From Bacillus_I endophytica_A (lineage in GTDB: Bacteria; Bacillota; Bacilli; Bacillales; Bacillaceae_H), in NCBI RefSeq assembly GCF_026790145.1, contig NZ_JALAMS010000008.1, forward strand, positions 62,001 to 126,000: DNA of 64,000 nucleotides, read 5' to 3'. A program made the translations under genes and the position numbers. The notes beneath the pieces were generated by a model. That model was given only the letters and a program-made list of their open reading frames with translations. It made no database searches and had not been told where the DNA came from. Positions 8,338 through 17,456 of this stretch are shown here, piece by piece (positions within the stretch are counted from its first letter, which is position 1; the number at the start of each line of letters is the position of its first letter).

Positions 8338-10458
8338 TTAAGACTGCGCTTCTTTTTCCTTCTCTTTTTCTTCGCGAAGGATCACTTTACGTGATAAGTT
8401 AACGCGTCCTTGTTTATCAATTTCAATAACACGAACTAGAATTTCATCACCAATTGCTAGTACGTCTTCCACTTTTCCGATACGCTCTTCCGCGATTTCA
8501 GAAATGTGAACAAGACCGTCTTTCCCAGGGAATAGCTCAACAAATGCTCCAAATTTCTCGATGCGTTTTACTTTTCCTAAATACGTTTGGCCTTTTTCAA
8601 CTTCACGCACAAGGTCTTCGATAATTTTCTTTGCATTGCTGTTCATGTCTTCCTCTGTAGAAGAAATAAAGATTGTACCATCTTGTTCAATATCAATTTT
8701 AACGCCTGTTTCTTCAATAATTTTATTGATTTGTTTACCGCTTGGTCCAATAACGTCGCGGATCTTATCAGGGTTAATTGTCATTGTTAAGATTTTTGGT
8801 GCATATCTAGATAGATTTTGACGTGGATCCTCAATCGTGCTTAGCATATGTTCTAGAATTTGCATACGGCCGCGTTTTGCTTGCTCTAATGCTTCTTCTA
8901 AAATTTCACGAGATAAACCTTCGATTTTAATGTCCATTTGAAGTGCTGTAACACCTTTAGCTGTTCCAGCTACTTTAAAGTCCATATCTCCTAAATGGTC
9001 TTCCATCCCTTGAATGTCTGTTAATACAGAATAGTGCTCGCCAGACTTGATAAGTCCCATTGCAATCCCAGCTACAGGGGCTTTGATTGGCACACCAGCA
9101 TCCATCATTGCAAGCGTACTTGCACAAATACTTGCTTGTGATGTTGAACCATTTGATTCCAATACTTCAGAAACAAGACGAATCGTATATGGGAAGTCTT
9201 TTTCAGATGGAATAACAGGCTCTAATGCACGCTCTCCAAGAGCTCCGTGACCAATTTCACGACGACCAGGTCCGCGAATTGGACGTGTTTCACCAACGCT
9301 AAAAGAAGGGAAATTATAGTGATGCATAAAGCGCTTAGATTCTTCAATTCCAAGACCATCTAAAATTTGCACGTCACCAAGTGCTCCTAACGTACAAATG
9401 CTTAGTGCTTGCGTTTGCCCACGCGTAAACAGTCCTGAACCATGCGTACGAGGAAGCTTGCTAACCTCAGAAGAAAGTGGACGAATTTCGTCTACGTTAC
9501 GACCATCTGGGCGCACTTTTTCTTCTGTAATAAGGCGGCGCACTTCTGTTTTCACCATTTTGCTTAAAATTTCTTTTACTTGTGAAATGGTGCTTTCATC
9601 CGCTTCTTTTTCTTCAAACTTCTCAATTACGCTGTTTTTCACTGCTGTAATTGCTTCTTCACGCGCATGCTTTTCTTGGACTTGAATTGCTGGAATCAAG
9701 TCTGCTTCAGCAAGCTTGCGCACTTCCTCTTGAAGTTCTTCATCTAATGTATGAAGCTTTACTTCCATTTTCTCTTTTCCAACTGCTGCAACGATTTCTT
9801 CTTGGAATGCAACTAATGTCTTAATATGCTCATGCCCAAACATAATGGCTTCAAGCATGATTTCTTCAGGCACTTCATTAGCTCCTGCTTCTACCATGTT
9901 AATAGCATCCTTTGTTCCTGCAACAGTTAATTCAATATCACTTTTCTCTAGCTCTTCAACTGTTGGGTTTAGAACAAACTCTCCGTCAATACGACCAACA
10001 ATAACACCTGCGATTGGTCCTTCAAACGGAATGTCTGAAACAGATAAAGAAAGAGATGAACCAAACATTGCCGCAACTTCTGATGAGCAGTTTTGCTCAA
10101 CGCTCATAACAATGCTAATAACTTGTACTTCATTACGGAAACCATCAGCAAAAAGCGGACGAATTGGACGGTCGATAAGACGACTTGTTAAAATCGCTTT
10201 TTCACTAGGACGACCTTCACGCTTAATAAATCCTCCTGGAATCTTCCCTACTGCGTATAAACGCTCTTCATAGTTTACTGTTAATGGGAAGAAATCAACG
10301 TCTTTTGGTTCTTTAGACGCTGTTGCTGTACTTAGTATTACTGTATCTCCATAACGAACTAAAGCAGCTCCGTTTGCTTGCTTTGCAAGCTGACCAACTT
10401 CAACGGTCAATTTTCGGCCTGCTAATTCGATCGAAAACTCGCGTTTTTCTTGTTCCAT
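8338..10458 (-). CDS. pnp: Polynucleotide phosphorylase
   Basis: Phosphorolytic 3'-to-5' exoribonuclease and major mRNA-decay enzyme. 706 aa. Two RNase PH domains (about 10-230 and 310-540) flank an all-helical linker. A KH domain (MTINPDKIRDVIGPSGKQIN, about 553-615) and an S1 domain (GQTYLGKVKRIEKFGAFVEL, about 622-690) follow. The C-terminal tail is Lys/Glu-rich. It follows rpsO, from which it is separated by a strong terminator, so it needs its own promoter or read-through. All expected domains are present. Confidence 0.98.
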   Translation of the reverse strand: MEQEKREFSIELAGRKLTVEVGQLAKQANGAALVRYGDTVILSTATASKEPKDVDFFPLTVNYEERLYAVGKIPGGFIKREGRPSEKAILTSRLIDRPIRPLFADGFRNEVQVISIVMSVEQNCSSEVAAMFGSSLSLSVSDIPFEGPIAGVIVGRIDGEFVLNPTVEELEKSDIELTVAGTKDAINMVEAGANEVPEEIMLEAIMFGHEHIKTLVAFQEEIVAAVGKEKMEVKLHTLDEELQEEVRKLAEADLIPAIQVQEKHAREEAITAVKNSVIEKFEEKEADESTISQVKEILSKMVKTEVRRLITEEKVRPDGRNVDEIRPLSSEVSKLPRTHGSGLFTRGQTQALSICTLGALGDVQILDGLGIEESKRFMHHYNFPSFSVGETRPIRGPGRREIGHGALGERALEPVIPSEKDFPYTIRLVSEVLESNGSTSQASICASTLAMMDAGVPIKAPVAGIAMGLIKSGEHYSVLTDIQGMEDHLGDMDFKVAGTAKGVTALQMDIKIEGLSREILEEALEQAKRGRMQILEHMLSTIEDPRQNLSRYAPKILTMTINPDKIRDVIGPSGKQINKIIEETGVKIDIEQDGTIFISSTEEDMNSNAKKIIEDLVREVEKGQTYLGKVKRIEKFGAFVELFPGKDGLVHISEIAEERIGKVEDVLAIGDEILVRVIEIDKQGRVNLSRKVILREEKEKEKEAQS

Positions 10459-10575
10459 TCTTTGTACTCCTCTCTGAATGCATGCACTATTTGCTGTTTA
10501 TACTTATTAGTATAGACGAAAGCATTAAATCCATAACTTTTTATGTAAAACAACGACTCACAATAATTGTACATA

Positions 10576-10604
10576 CGAAAAAAGCGGGAGCATTCTCCCG
10601 CTTT
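10576..10604 (-). terminator. Intrinsic terminator of rpsO
   Basis: A perfect 10-bp stem (10581-10590 with 10595-10604), loop CATT, then a T run on the minus strand. It lies 7 bases after the rpsO stop and ends the single-gene rpsO transcript before pnp. Confidence 0.92.
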
Positions 10605-10610
10605 CTACTA

Positions 10611-10880
10611 TTATCGACGTAAACCAAGCTTGTTAATTAACTCACGGTAGCGAGTAATGTCATTGTTACGTAGGTAGTTAAGTAAGTTACGACGTTTACC
10701 TACCATTTTTAATAGACCACGACGTGAATGGTGATCTTTCTTGTGTGTACGTAAATGATCATTTAAGTTTGTAATTTGCTCAGTTAGGACAGCAATTTGA
10801 ACTTCTGGTGATCCTGTGTCAGTATCATGAGTTTTGTACTCAGCAATAAGTTCATTCTTGCGCTCTTGTGTGATAGCCAT
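10611..10880 (-). CDS. rpsO: 30S ribosomal protein S15
   Basis: Binds the 16S rRNA three-way junction early in 30S assembly. With the ATG at 10880 it has 89 aa, the standard S15 length; this start is 8 bases after AGGAGG, whereas the upstream GTG (10889) lies inside that site. Conserved S15 segments are visible (TGSPEVQIAVLTEQI, then HHSRRGLLKMVGKRR with RNA-binding His/Arg). Flanked by its own promoter and terminator. The 5' leader is about 90 bases and could carry S15 autoregulation, but I did not recognise a specific structure. Confidence 0.98.
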   Translation of the reverse strand: MAITQERKNELIAEYKTHDTDTGSPEVQIAVLTEQITNLNDHLRTHKKDHHSRRGLLKMVGKRRNLLNYLRNNDITRYRELINKLGLRR

Positions 10881-10971
10881 CCTATTCACCTCCTCTTAAT
10901 AATCCCCAATTCCCTAGCAATACGTTGGTGAATCGTAATGCCAAGCAATGGTTAATTTCTGTTCAATGTTC

Positions 10972-11000
10972 ATATTACTATTTTTCGCCTAGAATTGCAA
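10972..11000 (-). promoter_or_regulatory. Candidate sigma-A promoter of rpsO
   Basis: Minus strand TTGCAA (10995-11000), a 17-base spacer, then TAATAT (10972-10977). Four of six bases match the consensus in each box. It sits just after the ribC stop and about 90 bases ahead of the rpsO ATG. Confidence 0.55.
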
Positions 11001-11017
11001 GGATTCTAATGAAAGTT

Positions 11018-11974
11018 TTATGCGTCGCTCTTCAAGGAAGCAAAATAAGCAGCTGCTTCTCGCTTATCTTGATTGATTTGAGAGACAAGGGCTTCGATTC
11101 CAGAAAACTTTCGCTCTTTTCGAATAAGCTTATGCCATTTTACAACGACTTTTTCATTGTAAATCATGTTCTTGAAGTCAAAGATATGTACTTCAATTGT
11201 TGGCTTCTCTGGCTTTTTATCGTGAAATGTCGGCTTATAGCCAATGTTGCACACACCTTCATAGAACTGACCATTAATGCCAAGCTCAACAGCATAAACG
11301 CCTGTTCGAGGAATAATATAACCGTCAACTTCTCCAACGTTTGCTGTTGGAAACCCGATCTCTCTTCCTCGTTTTTCGCCATGTACAACTCGACCTGTTA
11401 TCGTGTAGCATCTTCCAAGAAGCTTTTGGATATTTTCGACCCTTCCTTCTTGTAAGAACTTCCGAATAAGCGTTGAACTTACCTTTTCACCTTCGTCCTC
11501 AAGCTTTTCGACAACAGTGTATTCACATTTATCTTTTGCGTGCTCTTTCATTGTCTCCATTGTGCCACTTCCAAACTTTCCATATGAAAAATCAAAGCCG
11601 GCTACAACGTGCTTGACATTCAAGTTTACAATATATTGTTCAACAAACTCTTCTGGATTCAAGTTAGAAAAGTCACGATCAAAGCGAACAACGTAAAGAA
11701 AATCAATGCCGCGTTCTTTAAGCAAACGTGCTTTTTCTTCAAGCGGCGTTATCATATCAACGTGTGCTGCTTTCTTCCCTAATACAACAGAAGGGTGAGG
11801 GTCAAAGGTCATCACGGCACTTTTCACCCCAAGCTCATCAGCAATACGCTTTGCAGTCATAATTACTTCTTGATGTCCTAAATGCATGCCATCAAAGTAT
11901 CCTAACGCCATTGAAAGCGGTGGAAGTTGTTCACGCACTAGGTGATGTGGATGTTGCAGATGTATGATTTCCAA
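11018..11974 (-). CDS. ribC: Bifunctional riboflavin kinase / FAD synthetase
   Basis: Makes FMN and FAD from riboflavin. The N-terminal FAD synthetase (nucleotidyltransferase) domain has GYFDGMHLGHQ near 25-35; the C-terminal flavokinase domain has RVVHGEKRGREIGFPTANV around 190. I favour TTG at 11974 (318 aa, close to the B. subtilis length), which lies 8 bases after AAAGGTGA; the longer GTG start (11986) lies within that site. Follows truB closely, as in B. subtilis, and ends just before the rpsO promoter. Confidence 0.95.
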   Translation of the reverse strand: MEIIHLQHPHHLVREQLPPLSMALGYFDGMHLGHQEVIMTAKRIADELGVKSAVMTFDPHPSVVLGKKAAHVDMITPLEEKARLLKERGIDFLYVVRFDRDFSNLNPEEFVEQYIVNLNVKHVVAGFDFSYGKFGSGTMETMKEHAKDKCEYTVVEKLEDEGEKVSSTLIRKFLQEGRVENIQKLLGRCYTITGRVVHGEKRGREIGFPTANVGEVDGYIIPRTGVYAVELGINGQFYEGVCNIGYKPTFHDKKPEKPTIEVHIFDFKNMIYNEKVVVKWHKLIRKERKFSGIEALVSQINQDKREAAAYFASLKSDA

Positions 11975-12001
11975 AACACAATTCACCTTTTTCTACCTAG
12001 A

Positions 12002-12916
12002 TTAAGAAATATCAATAATTTTTGCGGGTTTTATTTTACCTTCTTTTGTTTCATGATGTTTATAAAGAGCAAGAAGTTTTCCCTCTTCGTTCAAAACGAG
12101 CCAAAGGGGCGTATCTATGCTAATTTCCTCAGGTCTTAATAAAACCGCTCCGTTTTTCACTTTCTTTGCTAATGTATCATTTATCGTCCATTTCGGCAAA
12201 TGAGAAAGAGCTTTTTCAATGCTTAGGAAGTATTTATCTACCGTTCCTTCTTCGGCAGCCTTGCTAAGCTCTTCTAATGTCACACAGTCCTCTTCTGTGA
12301 AAGCTCCAGATCCAATACGACGCAAATAGGACATATGTGCTGGATAACCAAGCGCTTCCCCCATCATAACCGCAAGCGTTCTCACATACGTTCCTTTACT
12401 ACATGTAACACGAAAACGCACAGTTGGAAACGCTCCTGTCAAGTTTTCTTCAATGATCTCTAATTTTTCAATTGTTACTTCTCTGCTTGGTCTTTCAACA
12501 GTTTCTCCATTTCTTGCATATTCGTAAAGACGTTTGCCGTTTACTTTTACAGCAGAATACATAGGTGGAGTTTGAACGATTGTGCCTGTTAAGCTTTCAA
12601 AAACCGTTTCAATTCTCTCTTTTGTGAATGTTTCTGTTACTTCCCGTTCTTCGACAACTTCTCCCCACGCATCTTCCGTTGTTGTAGAACGCCCAAACGT
12701 TACTTCTCCTTCATATGTTTTAGATGAAGCTGTTAAATATTCCACAACTTTTGTTGCACGCCCAACGCACATTGGTAGTACGCCTGTTACTTCAGGATCG
12801 AGCGTACCTGTATGGCCGATTTTTTTCGTTCGCAATATTTTGCGAAGTTTAAACACACAGTCATGTGACGTCATGCCTTTTGGTTTATCAATAACAATAA
12901 TCCCTTCCACGTCCAC
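12002..12916 (-). CDS. truB: tRNA pseudouridine-55 synthase
   Basis: Converts U55 in the T-loop of tRNAs to pseudouridine. 304 aa. N-terminal KPKGMTSHD (11-19) and the catalytic Asp40 in GHTGTLDPEVTG are intact; a C-terminal PUA-like segment follows after about 230. Separated from rbfA by a strong terminator, so it either has its own promoter or depends on read-through. Followed at 27 bases by ribC. Confidence 0.97.
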   Translation of the reverse strand: MDVEGIIVIDKPKGMTSHDCVFKLRKILRTKKIGHTGTLDPEVTGVLPMCVGRATKVVEYLTASSKTYEGEVTFGRSTTTEDAWGEVVEEREVTETFTKERIETVFESLTGTIVQTPPMYSAVKVNGKRLYEYARNGETVERPSREVTIEKLEIIEENLTGAFPTVRFRVTCSKGTYVRTLAVMMGEALGYPAHMSYLRRIGSGAFTEEDCVTLEELSKAAEEGTVDKYFLSIEKALSHLPKWTINDTLAKKVKNGAVLLRPEEISIDTPLWLVLNEEGKLLALYKHHETKEGKIKPAKIIDIS

Positions 12917-12930
12917 TACTCCTTTTACTC

Positions 12931-12961
12931 AAAAAATAAAGCCTGCCGCTTGGGCAGGCTT
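12931..12961 (-). terminator. Intrinsic terminator after rbfA
   Basis: A 9-bp GC-rich stem (12939-12947 with 12953-12961) followed on the minus strand by TATTTTTT. This is the likely end of the rimP-nusA-infB-rbfA transcript. Confidence 0.9.
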
Positions 12962-12972
12962 CTCATCATTAT

Positions 12973-13332
12973 TTATTCATGATCATCTTTACGGTCTCTG
13001 TGAAGCTCGCCAATTAGTGTTTCAATGCGATTTCCGTAATCGATTGACTCATCAAATTCAAAAAGAATTTCAGGAGTTTTACGAAGGCGAATACGCTGAC
13101 CAATCTCGCTGCGGATAAATCCTTTTGCTTTTGCAAGGCCTTTTAGCGTATTTTGCTTTTGTTCTTCATCACCAAGCACTGAAATGTACACTTTTGCTTG
13201 CTGAAGATCCCCTGTAACTTGAACATCTGTTACCGTTACAAATCCGATGCGCGGATCTTTAATCTTACGGCTAATGATGTCACTCATTTCTTTTTTCATT
13301 TGTTCACCAATTCTAGTTGGTCTGAGTTTCAT
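12973..13332 (-). CDS. rbfA: Ribosome-binding factor A
   Basis: Small KH-fold 30S maturation factor needed for 16S rRNA 5' end processing and cold growth. 119 aa. Family signatures: RIGEQMKKEMSDIISRKIKDPRIGFVTVT segment at 6-34 and the KH-like AKGFIRSEIGQRIRLRKTPEI region near 70-90. The C-terminal tail is charged (RDRKDDHE). Last gene of the nusA-infB operon, before a terminator. Confidence 0.96.
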   Translation of the reverse strand: MKLRPTRIGEQMKKEMSDIISRKIKDPRIGFVTVTDVQVTGDLQQAKVYISVLGDEEQKQNTLKGLAKAKGFIRSEIGQRIRLRKTPEILFEFDESIDYGNRIETLIGELHRDRKDDHE

Positions 13333-13349
13333 AAAATTTCACCTCGTTT

Positions 13350-13628
13350 TTATAACCACTCAATATTTGTGAGCGTTCTTTCTATCTCTGGAAACGAGTC
13401 TACAAACTCTAAAAGCTTGTAGAGCTCCCTTTCCGATATGTTTTTAGCAGATGAAATGGTCACGATACCAATCGACGTTCGTTGCCAAACATCCTGATGA
13501 TCAATTTCGGCTATTGATACGTTGAACTTACCTTTAATACGAGTTATAATGCGCTGCAAAACAGCTCGCTTCTCCTTAAGAGAAGCGGCATCATAAATTA
13601 TCGCCTCAAATGTTAAGTATCCTATCAC
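13350..13628 (-). CDS. ylxP: YlxP, DUF503 family protein
   Basis: 92 aa, DUF503 family, found next to rbfA in many Bacilli. Conserved core: SLKEKRAVLQRIITRIKGKFNVSIAEID, then a C-terminal IERTLTNIEWL. A ferredoxin-like fold is known for the family; a role in ribosome assembly has been suggested from its neighbours, but function is not established. The start overlaps the infB stop by four bases, implying coupling. Confidence 0.92.
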   Translation of the reverse strand: MIGYLTFEAIIYDAASLKEKRAVLQRIITRIKGKFNVSIAEIDHQDVWQRTSIGIVTISSAKNISERELYKLLEFVDSFPEIERTLTNIEWL

Positions 13629-15691
13629 TTACGCTCAATTTCCTCCATTACGTATGCTTCAATAACATCGCCTTCTTTGATATCATTAAAGTTTTTCACC
13701 GTAATACCGCACTCATATCCTTGTGCAACTTCTTTAGCATCGTCTTTGAAACGTTTAAGAGCGTCTAACTCTCCTTCAAAGATAACAATGCCATCACGGA
13801 TGACACGTACACCGCTGTCGCGTACGATTTTACCGTCTGTTACATAGCTTCCTGCGATTGTTCCAACTTTTGATACTTTGAACGTTTGACGAACTTCCGC
13901 TTGTCCGATTACTTTTTCTTCGTACTCAGGATCAAGCATTCCTTTCATCGCTGCTTCAATTTCTTCAATCGCTTTGTAGATGATACGGTGAAGACGGATA
14001 TCAACATTTTCTGCGTCTGCAGTACGTTTTGCGTTAGCATCAGGACGAACGTTAAATCCAATAACAATAGCATTTGAAGCTGTTGCTAATACGATATCTG
14101 ATTCGTTGATTGCTCCTACACCAGTGTGAATGATGCGAACATTTACACCTTCAACATCAATCTTTTGAAGTGATGCTGCAACAGCTTCAACGGAACCTTG
14201 TACATCTGCTTTTACAATAATATTAAGATCTTTCATTTCACCTTGTTTGATTTGTTCGAATAAATCATCAAGGCTTACGCGTGATTTTTCGCTTCGCTGT
14301 GCTTCAAGCTGTTTTGTTGCACGAGCTTCCCCAATTTGACGCGCTTTCTTCTCATCTTCAAATACCATGAAGCGATCACCCGCTTGTGGTACATCATTAA
14401 GACCTGTAATTTCAACAGGTGTAGAAGGACCCGCTACTTTTACGCGACGACCTAAATCATTCACCATTGCGCGAACGCGACCGAACGTGTTTCCGACAAC
14501 AATCGGATCCCCAACATGAAGCGTACCGTTTTGAACAAGAAGTGTTGCAACACTTCCGCGCCCTTTATCAAGCTCTGCTTCAACAACAGTACCTAACGCA
14601 CGGCGTTTTGGATTGGCTTTTAACTCTTCCACTTCTGTAACAAGAACGATCATTTCTAAAAGATTGTCGATTCCTTCTCCAGATAGAGCAGATAAGTGAC
14701 AGAAGATTGTGTCCCCACCCCATGCTTCAGATACAAGCTCATGCTCTGTTAGCTCTTGCATCACGCGGTCTGGGTTTGCTCCTTCTTTATCCATTTTATT
14801 CACGGCAACGATAATTGGCACTCCAGCAGCTTTAGCATGGTTAATTGCTTCAACTGTTTGTGGCATAACACCATCATCTGCTGCAACAACAAGAATTGTA
14901 ATATCTGTTACTTGTGCACCACGAGCACGCATTGTTGTAAACGCGGCGTGTCCAGGTGTATCAAGGAACGTAATTTTCTTGCCTTGTGCTTCAATTTGGT
15001 ATGCACCGATATGCTGTGTGATTCCACCAGCTTCGCCTGCTGTTACTTTTGTATTACGGATTGAGTCAAGAAGCGTTGTTTTACCATGGTCAACGTGTCC
15101 CATGATTGTTACAACTGCAGGACGTTCTACTAGATCCTCTTCATTGTCTTCGATTTCAAGCGTTTCAAATTCTGCTTCATCGATAATAATTTCTTCTTCT
15201 ACTTCAACACCGTAGTCTGCTCCAATTAGCTCAATTGCATCTTTATCAAGCACTTGGTTAATTGTTGCCATAACACCAAGTCCGAAAAGCTTTTTAATGA
15301 TTTCAGATGGCTCGCGGTGAAGCTTCTTAGCAAGCTCAGCAACTGACAAGCTTTCTTGGAACGTAATTTTTTCAGGAAGTGGCTTTGGAGCCGCTTTTTG
15401 CTGTGGTGCATGTGATTGCTGATGATTTGGCTTCTTACCTTTTTTCCCTTTATTGCCTTTATTAAACTGATTTTGCCCACCTTGTTTCTTATTATCTGGA
15501 CGTTTGTTACGGGAATCTCCTTGATTGCCTGTGTTCTTTGCGAACTTTTTGTTTAGTTCTGTTTCTGCATTAGGCTCAATTGTAGCCATATGGTTTGATA
15601 CTTCAATATTCATTTCTTTCAGTTTATCGATAACGTTTTTACTTGAGACATTGTGTTTTTTAGCATATTCATAAACACGAATTTTACTCAT
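13625..15691 (-). CDS. infB: Translation initiation factor IF-2
   Basis: GTPase that places fMet-tRNA on the 30S subunit and promotes subunit joining. From the ATG at 15691, with GGGGGTGA 5 bases before it, it has 688 aa. The N-terminal IF2N segment is followed by a basic, low-complexity Lys/Gln/Asn linker (about 50-105), a second IF2N domain, the G domain with GHVDHGKT at 198-205 and NKMD, then domains II-IV to the C-terminus. Between ylxQ and ylxP in the nusA operon. Intact. Confidence 0.98.
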   Translation of the reverse strand: MSKIRVYEYAKKHNVSSKNVIDKLKEMNIEVSNHMATIEPNAETELNKKFAKNTGNQGDSRNKRPDNKKQGGQNQFNKGNKGKKGKKPNHQQSHAPQQKAAPKPLPEKITFQESLSVAELAKKLHREPSEIIKKLFGLGVMATINQVLDKDAIELIGADYGVEVEEEIIIDEAEFETLEIEDNEEDLVERPAVVTIMGHVDHGKTTLLDSIRNTKVTAGEAGGITQHIGAYQIEAQGKKITFLDTPGHAAFTTMRARGAQVTDITILVVAADDGVMPQTVEAINHAKAAGVPIIVAVNKMDKEGANPDRVMQELTEHELVSEAWGGDTIFCHLSALSGEGIDNLLEMIVLVTEVEELKANPKRRALGTVVEAELDKGRGSVATLLVQNGTLHVGDPIVVGNTFGRVRAMVNDLGRRVKVAGPSTPVEITGLNDVPQAGDRFMVFEDEKKARQIGEARATKQLEAQRSEKSRVSLDDLFEQIKQGEMKDLNIIVKADVQGSVEAVAASLQKIDVEGVNVRIIHTGVGAINESDIVLATASNAIVIGFNVRPDANAKRTADAENVDIRLHRIIYKAIEEIEAAMKGMLDPEYEEKVIGQAEVRQTFKVSKVGTIAGSYVTDGKIVRDSGVRVIRDGIVIFEGELDALKRFKDDAKEVAQGYECGITVKNFNDIKEGDVIEAYVMEEIERK

Positions 15692-15711
15692 AAACTTCAC
15701 CCCCACAAAAA

Positions 15712-16014
15712 TTAATCAAGCAGCGTTTTCATCTTTTTCGCAAACCCAGCATCTGTTATACCAACAACAACGCGGCTATCTTTCCCAATTGCTTTTCCTA
15801 AGAGGAACCGGTCCTCAACAAGCTTGACTGGAACGTTATAGTAGCTGCATTTGTCCATAACTTTCTTTGCGGTGTTTGCTGATGCATCGCGAGATAATAT
15901 AACAAGACTAATTGCATTTCTGCGCACGTCTTTAATTACAAGCTCTTCACCAGAAATTACTTTTCGCGCTCGATTAGCTAACCCTAAAAATGATTGCCAT
16001 TGTTCTTGATTCAA
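15712..16014 (-). CDS. ylxQ: YlxQ, L7Ae-family RNA-binding protein
   Basis: 100 aa, L7Ae/L30e fold (also called RplGA or RulQ), a K-turn binding protein. Visible family core: GLANRARKVISGEELVIKDVRR, then AISLVILSRDASANTAKKV and the C-terminal GKAIGKDSRVVVGITD. Overlaps the ylxR stop by four bases. Always in the nusA-infB operon in Bacilli. Its precise target is not known from this sequence. Confidence 0.93.
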   Translation of the reverse strand: MNQEQWQSFLGLANRARKVISGEELVIKDVRRNAISLVILSRDASANTAKKVMDKCSYYNVPVKLVEDRFLLGKAIGKDSRVVVGITDAGFAKKMKTLLD

Positions 16015-16292
16015 CTGCGCTTCTCCTTTTGAGCAAGCTCTAATAGTTCTCTGTAAACTTCCTCAGGTACTTCAGCTTTTAGATGTGTACCAAGCAAATT
16101 TTTCTTTTGAGCTAATAATACAGCGTCTTCATCTTTTGAGATATAAGCGCCACGCCCGTTTTTTTTGCCTGTTACATCAAGCTCTACATTTCCTTCCGTT
16201 GTTCTTACAACTCGAACGAGCTCTTTTTTGGGAAGCATTGTTTGCGTTGCTACGCATTTTCTCATTGGTACTTTTCTTTTATTACTAGACAT
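16011..16292 (-). CDS. ylxR: YlxR, small nucleic-acid-binding protein
   Basis: 93 aa, YlxR (DUF448) family. The signature KVPMRKCVATQTMLPKKELVRVVR occupies 6-29; GRGAYISKDEDAVLLA follows near 48-63. Highly basic. In B. subtilis it has been described as a nucleoid-associated/RNA-binding regulator (RnpM). Sits between nusA and ylxQ, overlapping the latter. Confident family call; role rests on relatives. Confidence 0.93.
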   Translation of the reverse strand: MSSNKRKVPMRKCVATQTMLPKKELVRVVRTTEGNVELDVTGKKNGRGAYISKDEDAVLLAQKKNLLGTHLKAEVPEEVYRELLELAQKEKRS

Positions 16293-16307
16293 CTATCTTA
16301 ACACCTC

Positions 16308-17417
16308 TTATTCCATCTCAGAATGGTCTAAGTCAAATGCTTCTGGAGAAGATGGCTCCTCTTTTGTTACTAAAATGCCTTCAGCTTCTGCTTCTGATTG
16401 GCTCTTAATATCGATTTTCCAGTTTGTTAGCTTCGCTGCTAAACGAGCATTTTGCCCGCGTTTTCCAATTGCTAAAGAAAGCTGATAATCTGGTACAATG
16501 ACCGTTGTTGCTTTGTCGCCTTCATTCACAAGAACTTCAAGCACTTTAGCAGGACTTAGTGCGTTTGCTACAAATTCCACTGGATCTTCTGACCAGCGAA
16601 CAATATCAATTTTTTCGCCTTTTAATTCGTTTACAACTGCTTGTACACGCTGCCCTTTTGGACCTACACATGAGCCAACTGGATCGATTTCATCATACTC
16701 AGCATGAACAGAGATTTTTGAACGATCTCCAGCTTCACGCGCAACTGAGCGAATTTCAACAGCACCATCATAAATTTCAGGCACTTCTTTTTCAAACAGG
16801 CGTTTTAAGAGACCTGGATGTGTACGAGACACATAAATTTGTGGACCTTTTGTTGTACGCTCCACTTTTGTTACGTATACTTTAATACGATCATGTGGAT
16901 GATATTGCTCGTTCGGCATTTGTTCATTTACAGGAAGAAGAGCTTCAATTTTACCTAAGCTTACATAAATAAAGCGAGAATCTTGGCGCTGTACAATTCC
17001 CGTCATAATATCTTCTTCACGGTCAATGAATTCAGAATAAATAACGCCACGCTCTGCTTCACGCACGCGCTGTGTTACGACTTGTTTCGCTGTTTGAGCT
17101 GCGATGCGTCCAAAGTCTTTTGGCGTTACTTCCATTTCTACAACATCGTCAATTTCGAAGTTTGGATTCACTTGTTTTGCTTCTTCAAGTGAAATCTCAA
17201 GACGTGGATCAAAAACTGCGTCTACAACGTCTTTACGAGCAAAAACGCGCATTGTTCCTTTTTCAAGGTTTAAATCAACACGCACATTTTGAGCTTGGTT
17301 GAAATTTCGTTTATAAGCTGAAATTAATGCGGCTTCAATTGCCTCAATAATCACATTTTTACTAATACCTTTTTCTTTTTCAAGAACTTCTAAAGCATCT
17401 AATAGATCGATACTCAT
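16308..17417 (-). CDS. nusA: Transcription termination/antitermination factor NusA
   Basis: Binds RNA polymerase and modulates pausing and intrinsic termination. 369 aa, the short Gram-positive form without the C-terminal acidic repeats of E. coli. An N-terminal RNAP-binding domain (to about 125) is followed by S1 (about 133-200) and two KH domains (DPVGSCVGPKGQRVQAVVNEL and LAIGKRGQNARLAAKL). The operon leader ahead of rimP contains tandem terminator-like hairpins, consistent with the NusA-dependent autoregulation known in B. subtilis. Confidence 0.97.
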   Translation of the reverse strand: MSIDLLDALEVLEKEKGISKNVIIEAIEAALISAYKRNFNQAQNVRVDLNLEKGTMRVFARKDVVDAVFDPRLEISLEEAKQVNPNFEIDDVVEMEVTPKDFGRIAAQTAKQVVTQRVREAERGVIYSEFIDREEDIMTGIVQRQDSRFIYVSLGKIEALLPVNEQMPNEQYHPHDRIKVYVTKVERTTKGPQIYVSRTHPGLLKRLFEKEVPEIYDGAVEIRSVAREAGDRSKISVHAEYDEIDPVGSCVGPKGQRVQAVVNELKGEKIDIVRWSEDPVEFVANALSPAKVLEVLVNEGDKATTVIVPDYQLSLAIGKRGQNARLAAKLTNWKIDIKSQSEAEAEGILVTKEEPSSPEAFDLDHSEME

Positions 17418-17456
17418 GGTAAACCTGGTCCCCCTTTTTCAATTATCGCACTCCAT

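Noticed and set aside
9845..10273. 142-codon plus-strand ORF antisense to pnp
   Set aside because: It is fully inside pnp, Ser/Thr-rich in composition as expected of an antisense frame, has no ribosome site and no recognisable family.
10925..11455. 176-codon plus-strand ORF over rpsO-ribC gap and ribC
   Set aside because: Lies antisense to ribC with Cys/Phe/Asn-rich low-quality sequence; the minus-strand ribC is clearly real.
12582..13118. 178-codon plus-strand ORF across truB and rbfA
   Set aside because: Spans two real minus-strand genes and the terminator between them; an antisense shadow.
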